Counted from the first letter of the stretch, positions 51,742 to 61,046 are shown. The stretch is DNA of 64,000 nucleotides from Erwinia sp. SLM-02 (GCF_037450285.1 NZ_JAQISN010000001.1:62001-126000), one strand, 5' to 3'. Notes: generated by a model from the letters alone, not told the origin. Translations and numbers: made by a program.

Positions 51742-52431
51742 ATGGCTAAGCGTATTTTGGTAGTTGAAGATGAAGCCCCAATCCGCGAGATGTTGTGTTT
51801 CGTTCTTGAACAAAACGACTATCAACCTATTGAAGCTGAGGATTACGACAGCGCGGTCAGCCTGCTGATTGAACCCTGGCCGGATTTGATTCTGCTGGAC
51901 TGGATGCTGCCGGGCGGCTCCGGCATTCAGTTTATTAAGCATCTGAAGCGTGAAGCGATGACCCGCGATATTCCGGTGATGATGTTAACGGCCCGCGGTG
52001 AGGAAGAAGACCGCGTGCGTGGCCTGGAAGTGGGTGCCGACGACTATATTACCAAGCCGTTTTCACCGAAGGAGCTGATGGCGCGTATTAAAGCCGTGAT
52101 GCGCCGTATTTCACCGATGGCGGTGGAAGAGGTTATTGAGATGCAGGGGCTGAGCCTTGACCCGTCCTCTCACCGCGTGATGTCGGATACCCAGCCGCTG
52201 GAAATGGGGCCGACCGAGTATAAGCTGCTGCACTTCTTTATGACTCACCCTGAACGGGTTTACAGCCGTGAACAGTTGCTAAACCACGTCTGGGGAACTA
52301 ACGTTTACGTCGAAGACCGTACCGTTGACGTGCATATTCGTCGCCTGCGTAAAGCCTTAGAGCTGACCGGGCACGATCGCATGGTACAAACCGTTCGTGG
52401 AACAGGTTACCGTTTCTCTGCACGCTACTGA
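51742..52431 (+). CDS. phoB: Phosphate regulon response regulator PhoB
   Basis: A 229-residue OmpR/PhoB-family regulator. The receiver domain has acidic residues Glu9-Asp10-Glu11, the phosphorylated Asp53 (LLDWMLPGG) and Lys105 (TKPFSP). The C-terminal winged helix contains EYKLLHFFMTHPERVYSREQLL and RTVDVHIRRLRKAL. It activates phosphate starvation genes through Pho boxes. GGAGCAATA precedes ATG 51742. It lies 23 bp before phoR. Confidence 0.98.
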   Translation: MAKRILVVEDEAPIREMLCFVLEQNDYQPIEAEDYDSAVSLLIEPWPDLILLDWMLPGGSGIQFIKHLKREAMTRDIPVMMLTARGEEEDRVRGLEVGADDYITKPFSPKELMARIKAVMRRISPMAVEEVIEMQGLSLDPSSHRVMSDTQPLEMGPTEYKLLHFFMTHPERVYSREQLLNHVWGTNVYVEDRTVDVHIRRLRKALELTGHDRMVQTVRGTGYRFSARY

Positions 52432-52454
52432 TCGTTCGCACTGGAGTCTGAACC

Positions 52455-53768
52455 GTGTTGGAACGCCTCTCCTGGAAGAGATTATTTCTGGAGCTGCTGC
52501 TCGCCAGCCTGCCCGCGCTATTGCTCGGGCTACTGGTCGGGTATCTGCCCTGGCTGCTGTTAGTCTCAGTGCTCTGCGTGCTGGGTTTCCACTTCAATAA
52601 CTTACTTCGTCTTTCCCACTGGCTGTGGGTTGACCGCAGCATGACCCCGCCAAGCGGACGGGGCAGCTGGGAACCGCTATTTTATGGCCTTTATCAGATG
52701 CAGGCGAGAAATCGCCGCCGCCGCCGCGAGCTTGGGCATCTGATTAAGCGCTTTCGTAGCGGTGCCGAATCGCTGCCCGACGCGGTGATCCTGACCACCG
52801 AAGAAGGGACGATTTTCTGGTGTAACGGCCTGGCCCAGCAGATGCTGGCGCTGCGCTGGCCGGAGGATAACGGCCAGAATATCCTTAACCTGCTGCGCTA
52901 TCCTGAATTTACCCGCTATTTACGCCAGCGCGATTTTAGCCGCCCGCTGACGCTGGTGCTGAATAACCATCGCCATATTGAGTTCCGCGTGATGCCCTAC
53001 AGCGAAGGGCAGTGGCTGATGGTGGCGAGGGACGTCACCCAGATGCATCAGCTGGAGGGCGCACGGCGCAACTTCTTTGCCAACGTCAGCCATGAACTGC
53101 GCACGCCGCTCACCGTGCTGCAGGGCTATCTGGAAATGATGAATGACTCGGTGCTGGAAGGTGGAGTACGCGACAAGGCGCTGCACACCATGCAGGAACA
53201 GACGCGAAGGATGGACAGCCTGGTGAAGCAGCTGCTGACGCTGTCGCGTATTGAAGCCGCTCCGGCGCTGGATCTGCAGGAGAAAGTGGATGTACCGAGA
53301 ATGCTGCGCATTCTGCAGCGTGAGGCAGAAACCCTCAGCAACGGTCGCCATGAAATCCACTTCCATACCGATCCCCATCTGCGCGTGTACGGTAATGACG
53401 AACAGCTGCACAGCGCGATTTCTAATCTGGTGTACAACGCGGTGAACCATACCCCGGACGGAACGCGTATTGATATCAGCTGGCTGCGCAACAGCCACGG
53501 CGCGCAGTTTAAGGTTCGCGATAACGGGCCGGGGATTGCCGCCGAGCATATTCCCCGCCTGACGGAACGATTCTATCGGGTGGACAAGGCGCGTTCGCGC
53601 CAGACCGGCGGCAGCGGGCTGGGGCTGGCGATTGTGAAGCATGCGTTGAGTCACCATAATGCCCGGCTGGATATCACCAGCGAGCCGAATAAAGAGACCT
53701 GTTTCAGCTTCCAGCTGCCGCCAAGGTTGATTGTCAGCGCCGAACTGGTTGAGAATGCGGTTCGTTAA
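52455..53768 (+). CDS. phoR: Phosphate regulon sensor histidine kinase PhoR
   Basis: A 437-residue membrane kinase. Two N-terminal hydrophobic helices (about residues 10-30 and 32-48) with almost no periplasmic loop, a basic linker (RNRRRRREL), a PAS domain (about 100-195) and the phosphorylated His213 in FFANVSHELRTPLTVL, then the ATP lid with NLVYNAVNHTPDG, RDNGPGIAAEH and GGSGLGLAIVKH. E. coli PhoR is 431 residues. The start is GTG 52455, followed by TTG GAA. It senses Pst transporter state through PhoU. Confidence 0.97.
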   Translation: MLERLSWKRLFLELLLASLPALLLGLLVGYLPWLLLVSVLCVLGFHFNNLLRLSHWLWVDRSMTPPSGRGSWEPLFYGLYQMQARNRRRRRELGHLIKRFRSGAESLPDAVILTTEEGTIFWCNGLAQQMLALRWPEDNGQNILNLLRYPEFTRYLRQRDFSRPLTLVLNNHRHIEFRVMPYSEGQWLMVARDVTQMHQLEGARRNFFANVSHELRTPLTVLQGYLEMMNDSVLEGGVRDKALHTMQEQTRRMDSLVKQLLTLSRIEAAPALDLQEKVDVPRMLRILQREAETLSNGRHEIHFHTDPHLRVYGNDEQLHSAISNLVYNAVNHTPDGTRIDISWLRNSHGAQFKVRDNGPGIAAEHIPRLTERFYRVDKARSRQTGGSGLGLAIVKHALSHHNARLDITSEPNKETCFSFQLPPRLIVSAELVENAVR

Positions 53769-53786
53769 TCTGACGGGTTTGTTGCT

Positions 53787-54710
53787 ATGAAAAAGCTGAT
53801 GGCGCTGGCGCTGATGCTGTTTACCTCCCTCGCCCCCGCCCGCGAGGGCATGCTGGCGGGGAATTTATCCAGCGTCGGCTCCGACACGTTAGGCAACCTG
53901 ATGGCGCTGTGGGGCGAGAGCTTTAACCGCCAGTATCCGGGGATCAATGTGCAGATTCAGGCCGCGGGATCGTCCACGGCCCCTACCGCGCTGGCGGCCG
54001 GCGCCGCGCAGCTCGGGGCGATGAGCCGGCCGATGCAGGCGCCGGAGCGCCAGCTGTTCGAGGACAGCTATGGCTATCCGCCGCTGGCGGTACCGGTGGC
54101 GATGGATGCGCTGGTGGTGGTGGTCAATCAGGACAATCCGCTGCCCGGGCTGAACGTGCAGCAGCTGGATGCTATTTTTTCGATTACCCGTCGCTGCGGG
54201 GCGCGAAAAGTGCCGGTGACCTGGGGTGATTTACAGCTGACGCAGCCGGGCTGGACGGATCGCGGCCTGCAGCGCTTTGGCCGCAACTCCGCCTCCGGCA
54301 CCTGGGGGTTCTTCAAGCAGCAGGCGCTGTGCAACGGCGATTTCCGCAAAGACGTCGGCGAGTATCCCGGTTCGGCGGCGGTGGTGCAGGCGGTGGCCGG
54401 TACGTTGAACAGTATTGGCTATGCCAGCGCGGGCTTTCATATCAGCGGGGTGAAAACCGTGCCGGTGGCCCGCAGCGGCAGCGACTGGATCGCACCGACG
54501 CCGGAAAATATCCGTAGCGGGCTCTATCCCTATGCCCGTCCGCTCTATATTTACGTCAATAAAGCCCCCGGCAAACCGCTGGAGCCGTTGACGGCCGCAT
54601 TCCTGCGCCTGGCGCTGTCGCCGGACGGTCAGAAGCTGGTCAGCCAGGCCGGGTATCTGCCGCTTTCACAGCAGCAGCGCGACCGTGCGCTGAGCCTGCT
54701 GGCCCCGTAA
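53787..54710 (+). CDS. PstS-like phosphate-binding protein
   Basis: A 307-residue periplasmic binding protein (PBP_like_2). Signal peptide MKKLMALALMLFTSLAPA is cleaved before REGML. The phosphate-binding loops are visible as SSVGSDTLGNLM, AAGSSTAPTAL and GRNSASGTWGFF. It differs from canonical PstS and resembles the group encoded near phoBR in several gamma-proteobacteria. It begins 18 bp after phoR, so it is probably part of the same Pho-regulated transcript; it could feed the Pst transporter or act in phosphate sensing (inference). No pstCAB genes are nearby. In E. coli this slot is empty. Confidence 0.85.
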   Translation: MKKLMALALMLFTSLAPAREGMLAGNLSSVGSDTLGNLMALWGESFNRQYPGINVQIQAAGSSTAPTALAAGAAQLGAMSRPMQAPERQLFEDSYGYPPLAVPVAMDALVVVVNQDNPLPGLNVQQLDAIFSITRRCGARKVPVTWGDLQLTQPGWTDRGLQRFGRNSASGTWGFFKQQALCNGDFRKDVGEYPGSAAVVQAVAGTLNSIGYASAGFHISGVKTVPVARSGSDWIAPTPENIRSGLYPYARPLYIYVNKAPGKPLEPLTAAFLRLALSPDGQKLVSQAGYLPLSQQQRDRALSLLAP

Positions 54711-54727
54711 TCCTCTTTTCTGCCAGA

Positions 54728-54780
54728 TTCATCGCGGTTGACGCTCATCAGGAAGATGAATTTTTTTCAACTGCGATGAA
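54728..54780 (+). terminator. Terminator-like inverted repeat with a MetR-type site
   Basis: An inner hairpin TCATC-AGGAA-GATGA (54745-54759) runs into T7, making a terminator for the phoBR/pstS-like transcript. It is enclosed by a 14-bp inverted repeat (54728-54741 with 54767-54780, one G-T wobble). The sequence TGAA-TTTTT-TTCA (54757-54769) within it matches the MetR consensus TGAA-N5-TTCA, which would suit the downstream MetE-like gene; because it overlaps the T run the match could be accidental. Confidence 0.5.
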
Positions 54781-54826
54781 TTTTCCTCGTTTGCCGCTGA
54801 GGGTTTCTCATGACACTCTTACCACC

Positions 54827-54850
54827 AGACATATAGACATCCAGATGTCT
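54827..54850. promoter_or_regulatory. MetJ operator of three tandem met boxes
   Basis: Three contiguous 8-bp boxes, AGACATAT-AGACATCC-AGATGTCT, match the MetJ consensus AGACGTCT in 5, 5 and 7 of 8 positions. MetJ with S-adenosylmethionine should repress the gene that starts at 54919. Confidence 0.85.
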
Positions 54851-54918
54851 AAAAGTAACCCGTAGTAATAATGACTACCCTAAATTATGCGCCCGAAGGC
54901 CGGCAGGAGTAACCGACA

Positions 54919-56019
54919 ATGACAACATCTACCCATTATCGCGCCGAAGTGGTTGGCAGCTTCCTGCGTCCGGCGGCGATCAAGCAGGCGCGTAAACAGT
55001 TTGAAGCAGGTGAAATTGACGCCGCCGCACTGCGTCGCGTTGAAGACGCTGAAATTCGTAAGGTCGTTGAGCTGCAACGTGAAGTGGGCCTGCAGGTGGT
55101 GACCGACGGCGAGTTCCGCCGCGCCTGGTGGCACTTTGATTTCTTTGACGGCCTGGACGGCGTGGAGCGCTTTGAGGCCGAGCAGGGCATTCAGTTTAAC
55201 GGCGTACAGACCAAAGCACGCGGCGTAAAGGTGACCGGGAAGCTGGGCTTCAGCAACCATCCAATGCTGGAGGATTTTCGTTTCCTGCAGAGCATCAGCG
55301 GCGATGCCGTGGCGAAGATGACTATCCCCAGCCCGAGCGTGCTGCACTTCCGCGGCGGCCGTAAAGTGATTGATGCCACCGTCTATCCCGATCTGAAGGA
55401 CTACTTTGACGATCTGGCGCAGACCTATAAAGATGCGATCAAAGCCTTCTACGATGCCGGATGCCGCTATCTGCAGCTGGATGATACCGTCTGGGCCTAC
55501 CTGTGCTCAGATGACCAGAAGCGTGAAATCCGCGAGCGCGGCGACAATCCGGAAGAACTGGCCCGGACCTATGCCCGCGTGCTGAACAAGGCGCTGGAAG
55601 GGAAGCCGGACGATCTGATTGTCGGGCTGCATGTGTGCCGTGGAAACTTCCGTTCAACCTGGATCTCGGAAGGCGGCTATGAGCCGGTGGCGGAGATCCT
55701 GTTCGGCGGCGTGAACATTGATGCCTTCTTCCTCGAATACGATAACGAGCGCTCCGGGGGGTTTGAGCCGCTGCGCTTTATCAAGCCGGGCAGTCAGCAG
55801 GTGGTGCTGGGGCTGATCACCACCAAAACCGGCGAACTGGAAGAGGCGGCGACGGTGGAGCAGCGAATTAAGGAAGCAACGCAGTGCATTAGCCTCGACC
55901 AGATCTGCCTCAGCCCGCAGTGCGGTTTCGCCTCGACCGAAGAGGGCAACAGCCTGACGGAAGAACAGCAGTGGGCCAAACTGCGTCTGGTGGTGGATAT
56001 CGCTAACCGCGTCTGGTAA
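54919..56019 (+). CDS. MetE C-terminal-like methionine synthase (cobalamin-independent type)
   Basis: A 366-residue protein corresponding to the catalytic C-terminal barrel of MetE, in the short YxjG/MesX-like group. Zinc ligands are suggested by GLHVCRG, and the late CLSPQCGFAS motif with its conserved Cys; LQLDDTVWAYL and VVTDGEFRR line the active site. It lacks the N-terminal half of MetE, so it may use a different methyl donor than polyglutamylated folate (family knowledge, not testable here). Tandem MetJ boxes and a MetR-like site upstream tie it to methionine synthesis. AGGAG precedes ATG 54919. Confidence 0.88.
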   Translation: MTTSTHYRAEVVGSFLRPAAIKQARKQFEAGEIDAAALRRVEDAEIRKVVELQREVGLQVVTDGEFRRAWWHFDFFDGLDGVERFEAEQGIQFNGVQTKARGVKVTGKLGFSNHPMLEDFRFLQSISGDAVAKMTIPSPSVLHFRGGRKVIDATVYPDLKDYFDDLAQTYKDAIKAFYDAGCRYLQLDDTVWAYLCSDDQKREIRERGDNPEELARTYARVLNKALEGKPDDLIVGLHVCRGNFRSTWISEGGYEPVAEILFGGVNIDAFFLEYDNERSGGFEPLRFIKPGSQQVVLGLITTKTGELEEAATVEQRIKEATQCISLDQICLSPQCGFASTEEGNSLTEEQQWAKLRLVVDIANRVW

Positions 56020-56427
56020 GGCGTTACCCCCTGTCATTTTGTGTATAAGGCGCGTTTTTACGCGTCTTTTGTGCATCATGTGAGGTAAAAATGCAGAAAT
56101 TAACGCCGGGTCGGATAAAAAAGATACAAATCATGTAACGCGATATTCACGTTAACTAATGATATACGCTGCCTGTTGTCTTTTTTACGCTATATACTAC
56201 TGCTTTTTGGATCCCGTATTGCCTTTCTCCGCTATAAACGTTTTACTTACCTCCGTTTTTTCATCATCCCCCTGCATACAGAAAATAAACAGCTCAGATT
56301 CGCTGCCCGTCCGGCTCATAGAAGGTGGTTTCCACTGCATTGACTTGATTTTGCAACGTTTACAGGGCGACCCAGGGGATAAATCTGACATCACGATTCA
56401 ACACCAGTACAGGCAGCACCGTTCCTT
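56020..56427. other. Gene-free interval upstream of brnQ
   Basis: These 408 bp contain no credible gene. Directly after the MetE-like stop there is a weak GCGCG-TTTTTA-CGCGT hairpin followed by TTTTG (56048-56070), a possible terminator. The rest is AT-rich with several T runs and ends in the brnQ leader. A 90-codon frame over 56159-56431 has no ribosome binding site and no protein-like composition. Confidence 0.6.
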
Positions 56428-57750
56428 ATGACGCATCGTTTAACTCCAAAAGATATTCTGGCGCTGGGCTTTATGACTTTTGCCCTGTTCGTAGGTGCCG
56501 GAAACATTATTTTCCCGCCGATGGTGGGTATTCAGTCCGGCGAATTTGTCTGGACCGCAGCAATCGGCTTTCTGATCACCGCCGTCGGTCTGCCGGTGAT
56601 TACCGTGATCGCCCTGGCACGCGTGGGTGGGGGGATTGATGCCCTCAGCTCGCCTATCGGCAAAGCGGCCGGCATCGTGCTGGCTACGGTCTGCTATCTG
56701 GCCGTAGGCCCGCTGTTCGCCACCCCGCGTACCGCCACCGTGTCCTTCGAAGTGGGGATTGCCCCGCTGACCGGCGATGGCGCTCTGCCGCTGCTGGTGT
56801 ACAGCCTGATCTATTTTGCGCTGGTGATCGGTATCTCTCTGTATCCCGGCAAACTGCTGGATACCGTGGGCCACGTGCTGGCACCGCTGAAAATTGTTGC
56901 GCTGACCATTCTGGGCGTTGCGGCACTGCTGTGGCCCGCCGGCGGTCTTGCTCCGGCAACCCAGGACTATCAGCGCGCGGCATTTTCCAGCGGCTTTATT
57001 AACGGCTATCTGACCATGGATACGCTGGGCGCACTGGTATTCGGTATTGTTATTGTTAACGCCGCGCGTTCACGCGGTATCGATAACGCGAAGCTGCTGA
57101 CCCGTTATACCGTTATTGCGGGTCTGATTGCGGGTGTGGGTCTGACGCTGGTGTACCTGAGCCTGTTCAAGCTGGGTTCAGACAGCGCTTCGATTGTCGA
57201 TCAGCAGGCGAACGGCGCGGCTATTCTGCACGCCTACGTTCAGCACACCTTTGGCGGGATGGGCAGCTTCTTCCTGGCGGCACTGATTTTTGTAGCCTGT
57301 ATGGTCACCGCGGTTGGCCTGACCTGCGCCTGTGCGGAGTTCTTTGAAGCCCTGCTGCCGTTATCTTATCGCCAGCTGGTGTTCATCCTCGGCCTGTTCT
57401 CCATGGTGGTGTCTAACCTGGGCCTGAGCCACCTGATCCAGTTCTCTATTCCGGTGCTGACGGCGATTTATCCGCCGTGTATTGTGCTGGTCCTGTTGAG
57501 TTTCACCCTGAAGTGGTGGCACAAAAGTAGCCGAATCATCGCTTTACCTATGTTAGTGAGCCTGATTTTCGGTATTATTGACGCCATCAAAACCACGGAA
57601 TTTAAGGCATTGCTGCCTGGGTTTACCCAAAATCTGCCGCTGGCGGAACAGGGACTGGCATGGTTGCCTCCTTCACTGGTGATGCTGGTACTGGTAGCCG
57701 TATACGATCGTGTGTCTGGCCACCAGTCGGTTACTGCGCATCAGCAATAA
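56428..57750 (+). CDS. brnQ: Branched-chain amino acid:cation symporter BrnQ
   Basis: A 440-residue inner membrane carrier with 12 hydrophobic helices, close to E. coli BrnQ (439). Family segments include LGFMTFALFVGAGNIIFPP, GPLFATPRTATVSFEVGI, VTAVGLTCACAEFFE and SNLGLSHLIQFSIPVLTAIYPP. It imports leucine, valine and isoleucine with a cation. ATG 56428 begins MTHRLTPKDILALG as in the family. A stem (57765-57788) separates it from proY. Confidence 0.96.
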   Translation: MTHRLTPKDILALGFMTFALFVGAGNIIFPPMVGIQSGEFVWTAAIGFLITAVGLPVITVIALARVGGGIDALSSPIGKAAGIVLATVCYLAVGPLFATPRTATVSFEVGIAPLTGDGALPLLVYSLIYFALVIGISLYPGKLLDTVGHVLAPLKIVALTILGVAALLWPAGGLAPATQDYQRAAFSSGFINGYLTMDTLGALVFGIVIVNAARSRGIDNAKLLTRYTVIAGLIAGVGLTLVYLSLFKLGSDSASIVDQQANGAAILHAYVQHTFGGMGSFFLAALIFVACMVTAVGLTCACAEFFEALLPLSYRQLVFILGLFSMVVSNLGLSHLIQFSIPVLTAIYPPCIVLVLLSFTLKWWHKSSRIIALPMLVSLIFGIIDAIKTTEFKALLPGFTQNLPLAEQGLAWLPPSLVMLVLVAVYDRVSGHQSVTAHQQ

Positions 57751-57764
57751 GCGTTGTAAAACTT

Positions 57765-57788
57765 CCCCTTGCCTCATCAGGTAAGGGG
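57765..57788 (+). other. Hairpin between brnQ and proY
   Basis: CCCCTTGCCT pairs with AGGTAAGGGG around CATC (one wobble), 16 bp before the proY start. Without a T tract it is more likely a read-through attenuator or processing site than a full terminator. Confidence 0.45.
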
Positions 57789-57803
57789 TCGACAGGTGTA
57801 TAG

Positions 57804-59153
57804 ATGACAAGCACGACACTTAAAAAGGGACTGAGTACCCGCCATATTCGTTTTATGGCCCTGGGTTCGGCAATCGGTACCGGGCTGTTTTACGGCTCGG
57901 CCGATGCGATCAAAATGGCCGGTCCCAGCGTGATTCTGGCCTATCTGATCGGCGGTGCGGTGGCGTATATCATTATGCGTGCGCTGGGCGAAATGTCGGT
58001 CAACAATCCTCAGGCCAGCTCCTTCTCGCGCTATGCGCAGGACTACCTCGGCCCGCTGGCTGGTTTTATCACCGGCTGGACCTACTGTTTTGAAATCCTC
58101 ATTGTTGCCATTGCCGATGTGACCGCCTTCGGTATCTATATGGGCTTCTGGTTCCCCGACGTGCCGCACTGGATTTGGGTGCTGAGCGTGGTGATGATTA
58201 TTGGTGCCATTAACCTCGCCACGGTGAAAATCTTTGGTGAGGTAGAATTCTGGCTGTCGCTGTTTAAGGTGGCGACCATCATCATCATGATTGTGGCCGG
58301 CATTGGCATCATTGTCTGGGGCCTGGGAAATGGCGGCCAGCCAACGGGCATCAGCAATCTGTGGAGCCACGGCGGGTTCTTCCCGAACGGCTGGATTGGC
58401 ACGATGCTGTCGCTGCAGGTGGTGATGTTCGCCTACGGCGGAATTGAGATTATTGGTATCACCGCCGGGGAAGCGAAGGATCCGCAGACCTCGATCCCGC
58501 GGGCGATTAACGCCGTACCGATGCGTATTCTGGTGTTTTATGTCGGTACGCTGTTCGTCATCATGTCGATTTATCCGTGGAACCAGGTCGGGACTAACGG
58601 TAGCCCGTTCGTGCTGACCTTCCAGCATATGGGTATTGCGGCCGCCGCGGCCATCCTCAACTTTGTGGTGGTCACCGCGTCGCTGTCGGCGATCAACAGT
58701 GACGTCTTCGGCGTTGGGCGCATGCTGCACGGTATGGCCGGGCAGGGGCACGCACCGAAGGTCTTCGCCAGCGTCTCCCGCAAAGGCGTGCCGTGGGTGA
58801 CGGTACTGGCGATGATGGTCGCCATGCTGCTGGCGGTGTATCTGAACTATCTGATGCCGGAAAAGGTCTTCCTGGTGATTGCGTCACTGGCGACCTTCGC
58901 CACCGTCTGGGTGTGGATTATGATCCTGTTTTCCCAGATTGGTTTCCGCCGCACGCTCAGTGCCGAACAGAAGAAAGCGCTGGCCTTCGCCCTGCCGGGC
59001 GGGCCGTTTACCGCGACGGTTGGCATTCTGTTCCTGTTCTTCATTATCGGTTTAATCGGCTATTTCCCGGATACCCGCGTATCGCTGTACGTCGGTATTG
59101 CGTGGATCCTGCTGCTGCTGGTGAGCTGGCAGTGGGTTAAGCGCCGCAAGTAA
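57804..59153 (+). CDS. proY: Proline-specific permease ProY
   Basis: A 449-residue amino acid/polyamine/organocation carrier with 12 hydrophobic helices. It begins LKKGLSTRHIRFMALGSAIGTGLFYGSADAI (core RHIRFMALGSAIGTGLFYG) and has FAYGGIEIIGITAGEAKDP and SAINSDVFGVGRMLHGMA, as in E. coli ProY (457). ProY is often cryptic in enteric bacteria. The gene lies 53 bp after brnQ with a hairpin between them. In E. coli malZ comes next; here a LacI-type gene on the other strand follows. Confidence 0.93.
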   Translation: MTSTTLKKGLSTRHIRFMALGSAIGTGLFYGSADAIKMAGPSVILAYLIGGAVAYIIMRALGEMSVNNPQASSFSRYAQDYLGPLAGFITGWTYCFEILIVAIADVTAFGIYMGFWFPDVPHWIWVLSVVMIIGAINLATVKIFGEVEFWLSLFKVATIIIMIVAGIGIIVWGLGNGGQPTGISNLWSHGGFFPNGWIGTMLSLQVVMFAYGGIEIIGITAGEAKDPQTSIPRAINAVPMRILVFYVGTLFVIMSIYPWNQVGTNGSPFVLTFQHMGIAAAAAILNFVVVTASLSAINSDVFGVGRMLHGMAGQGHAPKVFASVSRKGVPWVTVLAMMVAMLLAVYLNYLMPEKVFLVIASLATFATVWVWIMILFSQIGFRRTLSAEQKKALAFALPGGPFTATVGILFLFFIIGLIGYFPDTRVSLYVGIAWILLLLVSWQWVKRRK

Positions 59154-59176
59154 CCCTGCGGGATGACGTTAAGCAG

Positions 59177-59214
59177 AAAAAGCCGCTCTCCATGATGGAT
59201 AGCGGCTTTTTTTT
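59177..59214. terminator. Bidirectional terminator between proY and the LacI gene
   Basis: The stem AAAAGCCGCT / AGCGGCTTTT, with a T8 run on the plus strand and an A run on the other side, lies between convergent stops. Confidence 0.9.
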
Positions 59215-59222
59215 ATGACGTT

Positions 59223-60212
59223 TCAGGCAGAACAGCGGCGAACCAGGCTGACCGGGACGGACTGCTCCAGCGTCGGGCGGGCAAAGTTTTCAATTCGCTT
59301 TAGCAGAGAGTCGACGGAGAACAGCGCCAGCCGGTCGGTATCCTGATGCACCGTGGTTAGCTGATAGGCCGCAAAACCTGCCTGTGGAATATCATCATAC
59401 CCGACCACTTTGATTGCAGCGTTCTGCGGCGACTGGCGCAGATAATCCATCACCCCCATCGCCAGGACATCGCTGGCGCAGAATATGCCCTGTAGGTCCT
59501 GCCGTGCGCTCACGAGCTTCTCCGCGGCTTCCCAGCCGCACTGATAGCTGTCCCGATCGCAGAAGTGGGCGGCGGGGGGCGTTGCCGGCAGGGCAGCGCG
59601 AAAGACTCGCCAGCGTTCCGCAGTGTTAAAGCTGTGCCGATTCTCTCCGATGAAGGCCAGCCGCTGCAGGTTTTCCTCGCGGAATAACGCCGCAACCAGA
59701 CTGGCACCCTGCTCATTATCACTGCAGATTCGGTCAATGCCCGGCAGGCAGGCATAGCGATTAATCAGCACCACCGGGATTTTTTTCGCCAGATACTCAC
59801 GCGCCAGGGCAAGGGGAGGTGCACCCGATGTCATGATCACCCCGGTGATGTGGTAGCTGAGCAACCGACGCAGCGCGGGCTCAAGCTGATGCAGTCCGTT
59901 GATATTTAACAGCAGCGGCATCAGGCCGTGCAGCGTCAGCTGATGGATTAGCGACCCCAACAGGCGGCTCATAAAGGGGTTTTCGAAGCTGGAGGTGATG
60001 ATGCCGACAAAGTTGCTGCTGCCGGTGATCATCGTTCGGGCAATAATATTCACCTGATAGCCCAGCTCGCTGGCGGAGGCCAGAACGCGCTGACGAGTCT
60101 GTTTGGAGACGGAGGCACCCGGTGTGAAAGTTCGCGATACCGCTGAACGTGAAACCCCTGCATGACGGGCAACATCGGCCGCCGTGATCCAGTTTTTATT
60201 GTCTGACGCCAT
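59223..60212 (-). CDS. LacI-family transcriptional regulator
   Basis: A 329-residue repressor. The N-terminal helix-turn-helix reads ITAADVARHAGVSRSAVSRTFTPGASVS with a hinge helix ending GYQVNIIARTMITG; the ribose-binding-type sensor domain has VGIITSSFENPFMSRLLGSL and GIFCASDVLAMGVMDYL. It resembles the gluconate/sugar regulators of the family, but no catabolic gene adjoins it, so its target is unknown. It stands alone between proY and the peroxiredoxin gene. Confidence 0.9.
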   Translation of the reverse strand: MASDNKNWITAADVARHAGVSRSAVSRTFTPGASVSKQTRQRVLASASELGYQVNIIARTMITGSSNFVGIITSSFENPFMSRLLGSLIHQLTLHGLMPLLLNINGLHQLEPALRRLLSYHITGVIMTSGAPPLALAREYLAKKIPVVLINRYACLPGIDRICSDNEQGASLVAALFREENLQRLAFIGENRHSFNTAERWRVFRAALPATPPAAHFCDRDSYQCGWEAAEKLVSARQDLQGIFCASDVLAMGVMDYLRQSPQNAAIKVVGYDDIPQAGFAAYQLTTVHQDTDRLALFSVDSLLKRIENFARPTLEQSVPVSLVRRCSA

Positions 60213-60401
60213 TGCAGCTCCCTGTTTGTGGTCACAAGCGTGAAGTTCGTGCCCCGGCCGCCCGTCATCCGGTTACTGGCGGTTAGCGATCGCTGGGGCA
60301 GGTACAGACATAATGGATAGAAATCGTATTCATCAGCCTGGCTAAAGATGCCTTTATCCGGCTGGTGACGAAACGGCGGGGAGGGAGAGGGAATGAAGAG
60401 C

Positions 60402-60432
60402 AAAAAAAAACTCGCCGAAGCGAGTTTTTTTA
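60402..60432 (-). terminator. Terminator of the peroxiredoxin gene
   Basis: The stem ACTCGC-CGAA-GCGAGT is flanked by A8 and T8, giving an intrinsic terminator in both directions, just after the peroxiredoxin stop. Confidence 0.9.
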
Positions 60433-60443
60433 CAGAGCTGAAA

Positions 60444-61046
60444 TTACAGCTTAGCGGCGTTTTCAGACAGGTATTTCGCCACGCCTTCTGGCGATGCGCC
60501 CATACCTTCTTTGCCTTTTTCCCACTGAGCCGGGCACACTTCGCCGTGCTCTTCGTGGAACTGCAGCGCGTCAACCATACGCAGCATTTCATCAACGTTA
60601 CGGCCCAGCGGCAGATCGTTAACCACCTGGTGGCGAACCACACCGGCTTTGTCGATCAGGAAAGAGCCGCGCAGGGCAACGCCCGCGTCCGGATGCTCAA
60701 TACCGTAGGCTTTCTGGATTTCACGTTTGATATCCGCAACCATCGCGTACTGCACTTCACCGATGCCGCCTTTATCAACCGGAGTTTTACGCCACGCGTT
60801 GTGAACGAACTCTGAGTCGAAGGAAACACCGACAACTTCAACGCCGCGCTTCTGGAATTCAGCATAACGCTTGTCGAAAGCGATCAGCTCAGAAGGGCAG
60901 ACGAAGGTGAAGTCCATTGGCCAAAAGAACACAACGGTGGCTTTACCAGCGGTGTGTTTTTTAAAGTTGAAGTTCTCTACGATCTCACCGTTGCCCAGTA
61001 CGGCTGCGGCGGTAAAATCAGGGGCTGGACGAGTTACCAGGACCAT
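60444..61046 (-). CDS. tsaA: Typical 2-Cys peroxiredoxin (AhpC/TSA family)
   Basis: A 200-residue peroxiredoxin. The peroxidatic Cys50 is in FTFVCPSE with the Pro-Thr/Ser-Cys arrangement, and the resolving Cys171 in GEVCPAQW; Arg in LRGSFLID completes the site. It reduces hydrogen peroxide, organic peroxides and peroxynitrite, as a decamer. It is distinct from enteric AhpC (187 residues) and matches the TsaA type that Salmonella carries at this same position between proY/malZ and acpH. The ATG at 61046 has AGGAG five bases upstream. An OxyR-like site lies about 100 bp upstream. Confidence 0.9.
   Translation of the reverse strand: MVLVTRPAPDFTAAAVLGNGEIVENFNFKKHTAGKATVVFFWPMDFTFVCPSELIAFDKRYAEFQKRGVEVVGVSFDSEFVHNAWRKTPVDKGGIGEVQYAMVADIKREIQKAYGIEHPDAGVALRGSFLIDKAGVVRHQVVNDLPLGRNVDEMLRMVDALQFHEEHGEVCPAQWEKGKEGMGASPEGVAKYLSENAAKL

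Noticed and set aside
56159..56431. 90-codon open frame before brnQ
   Set aside because: No ribosome binding site, atypical composition, and it overlaps the brnQ start; E. coli-type synteny has no gene here.
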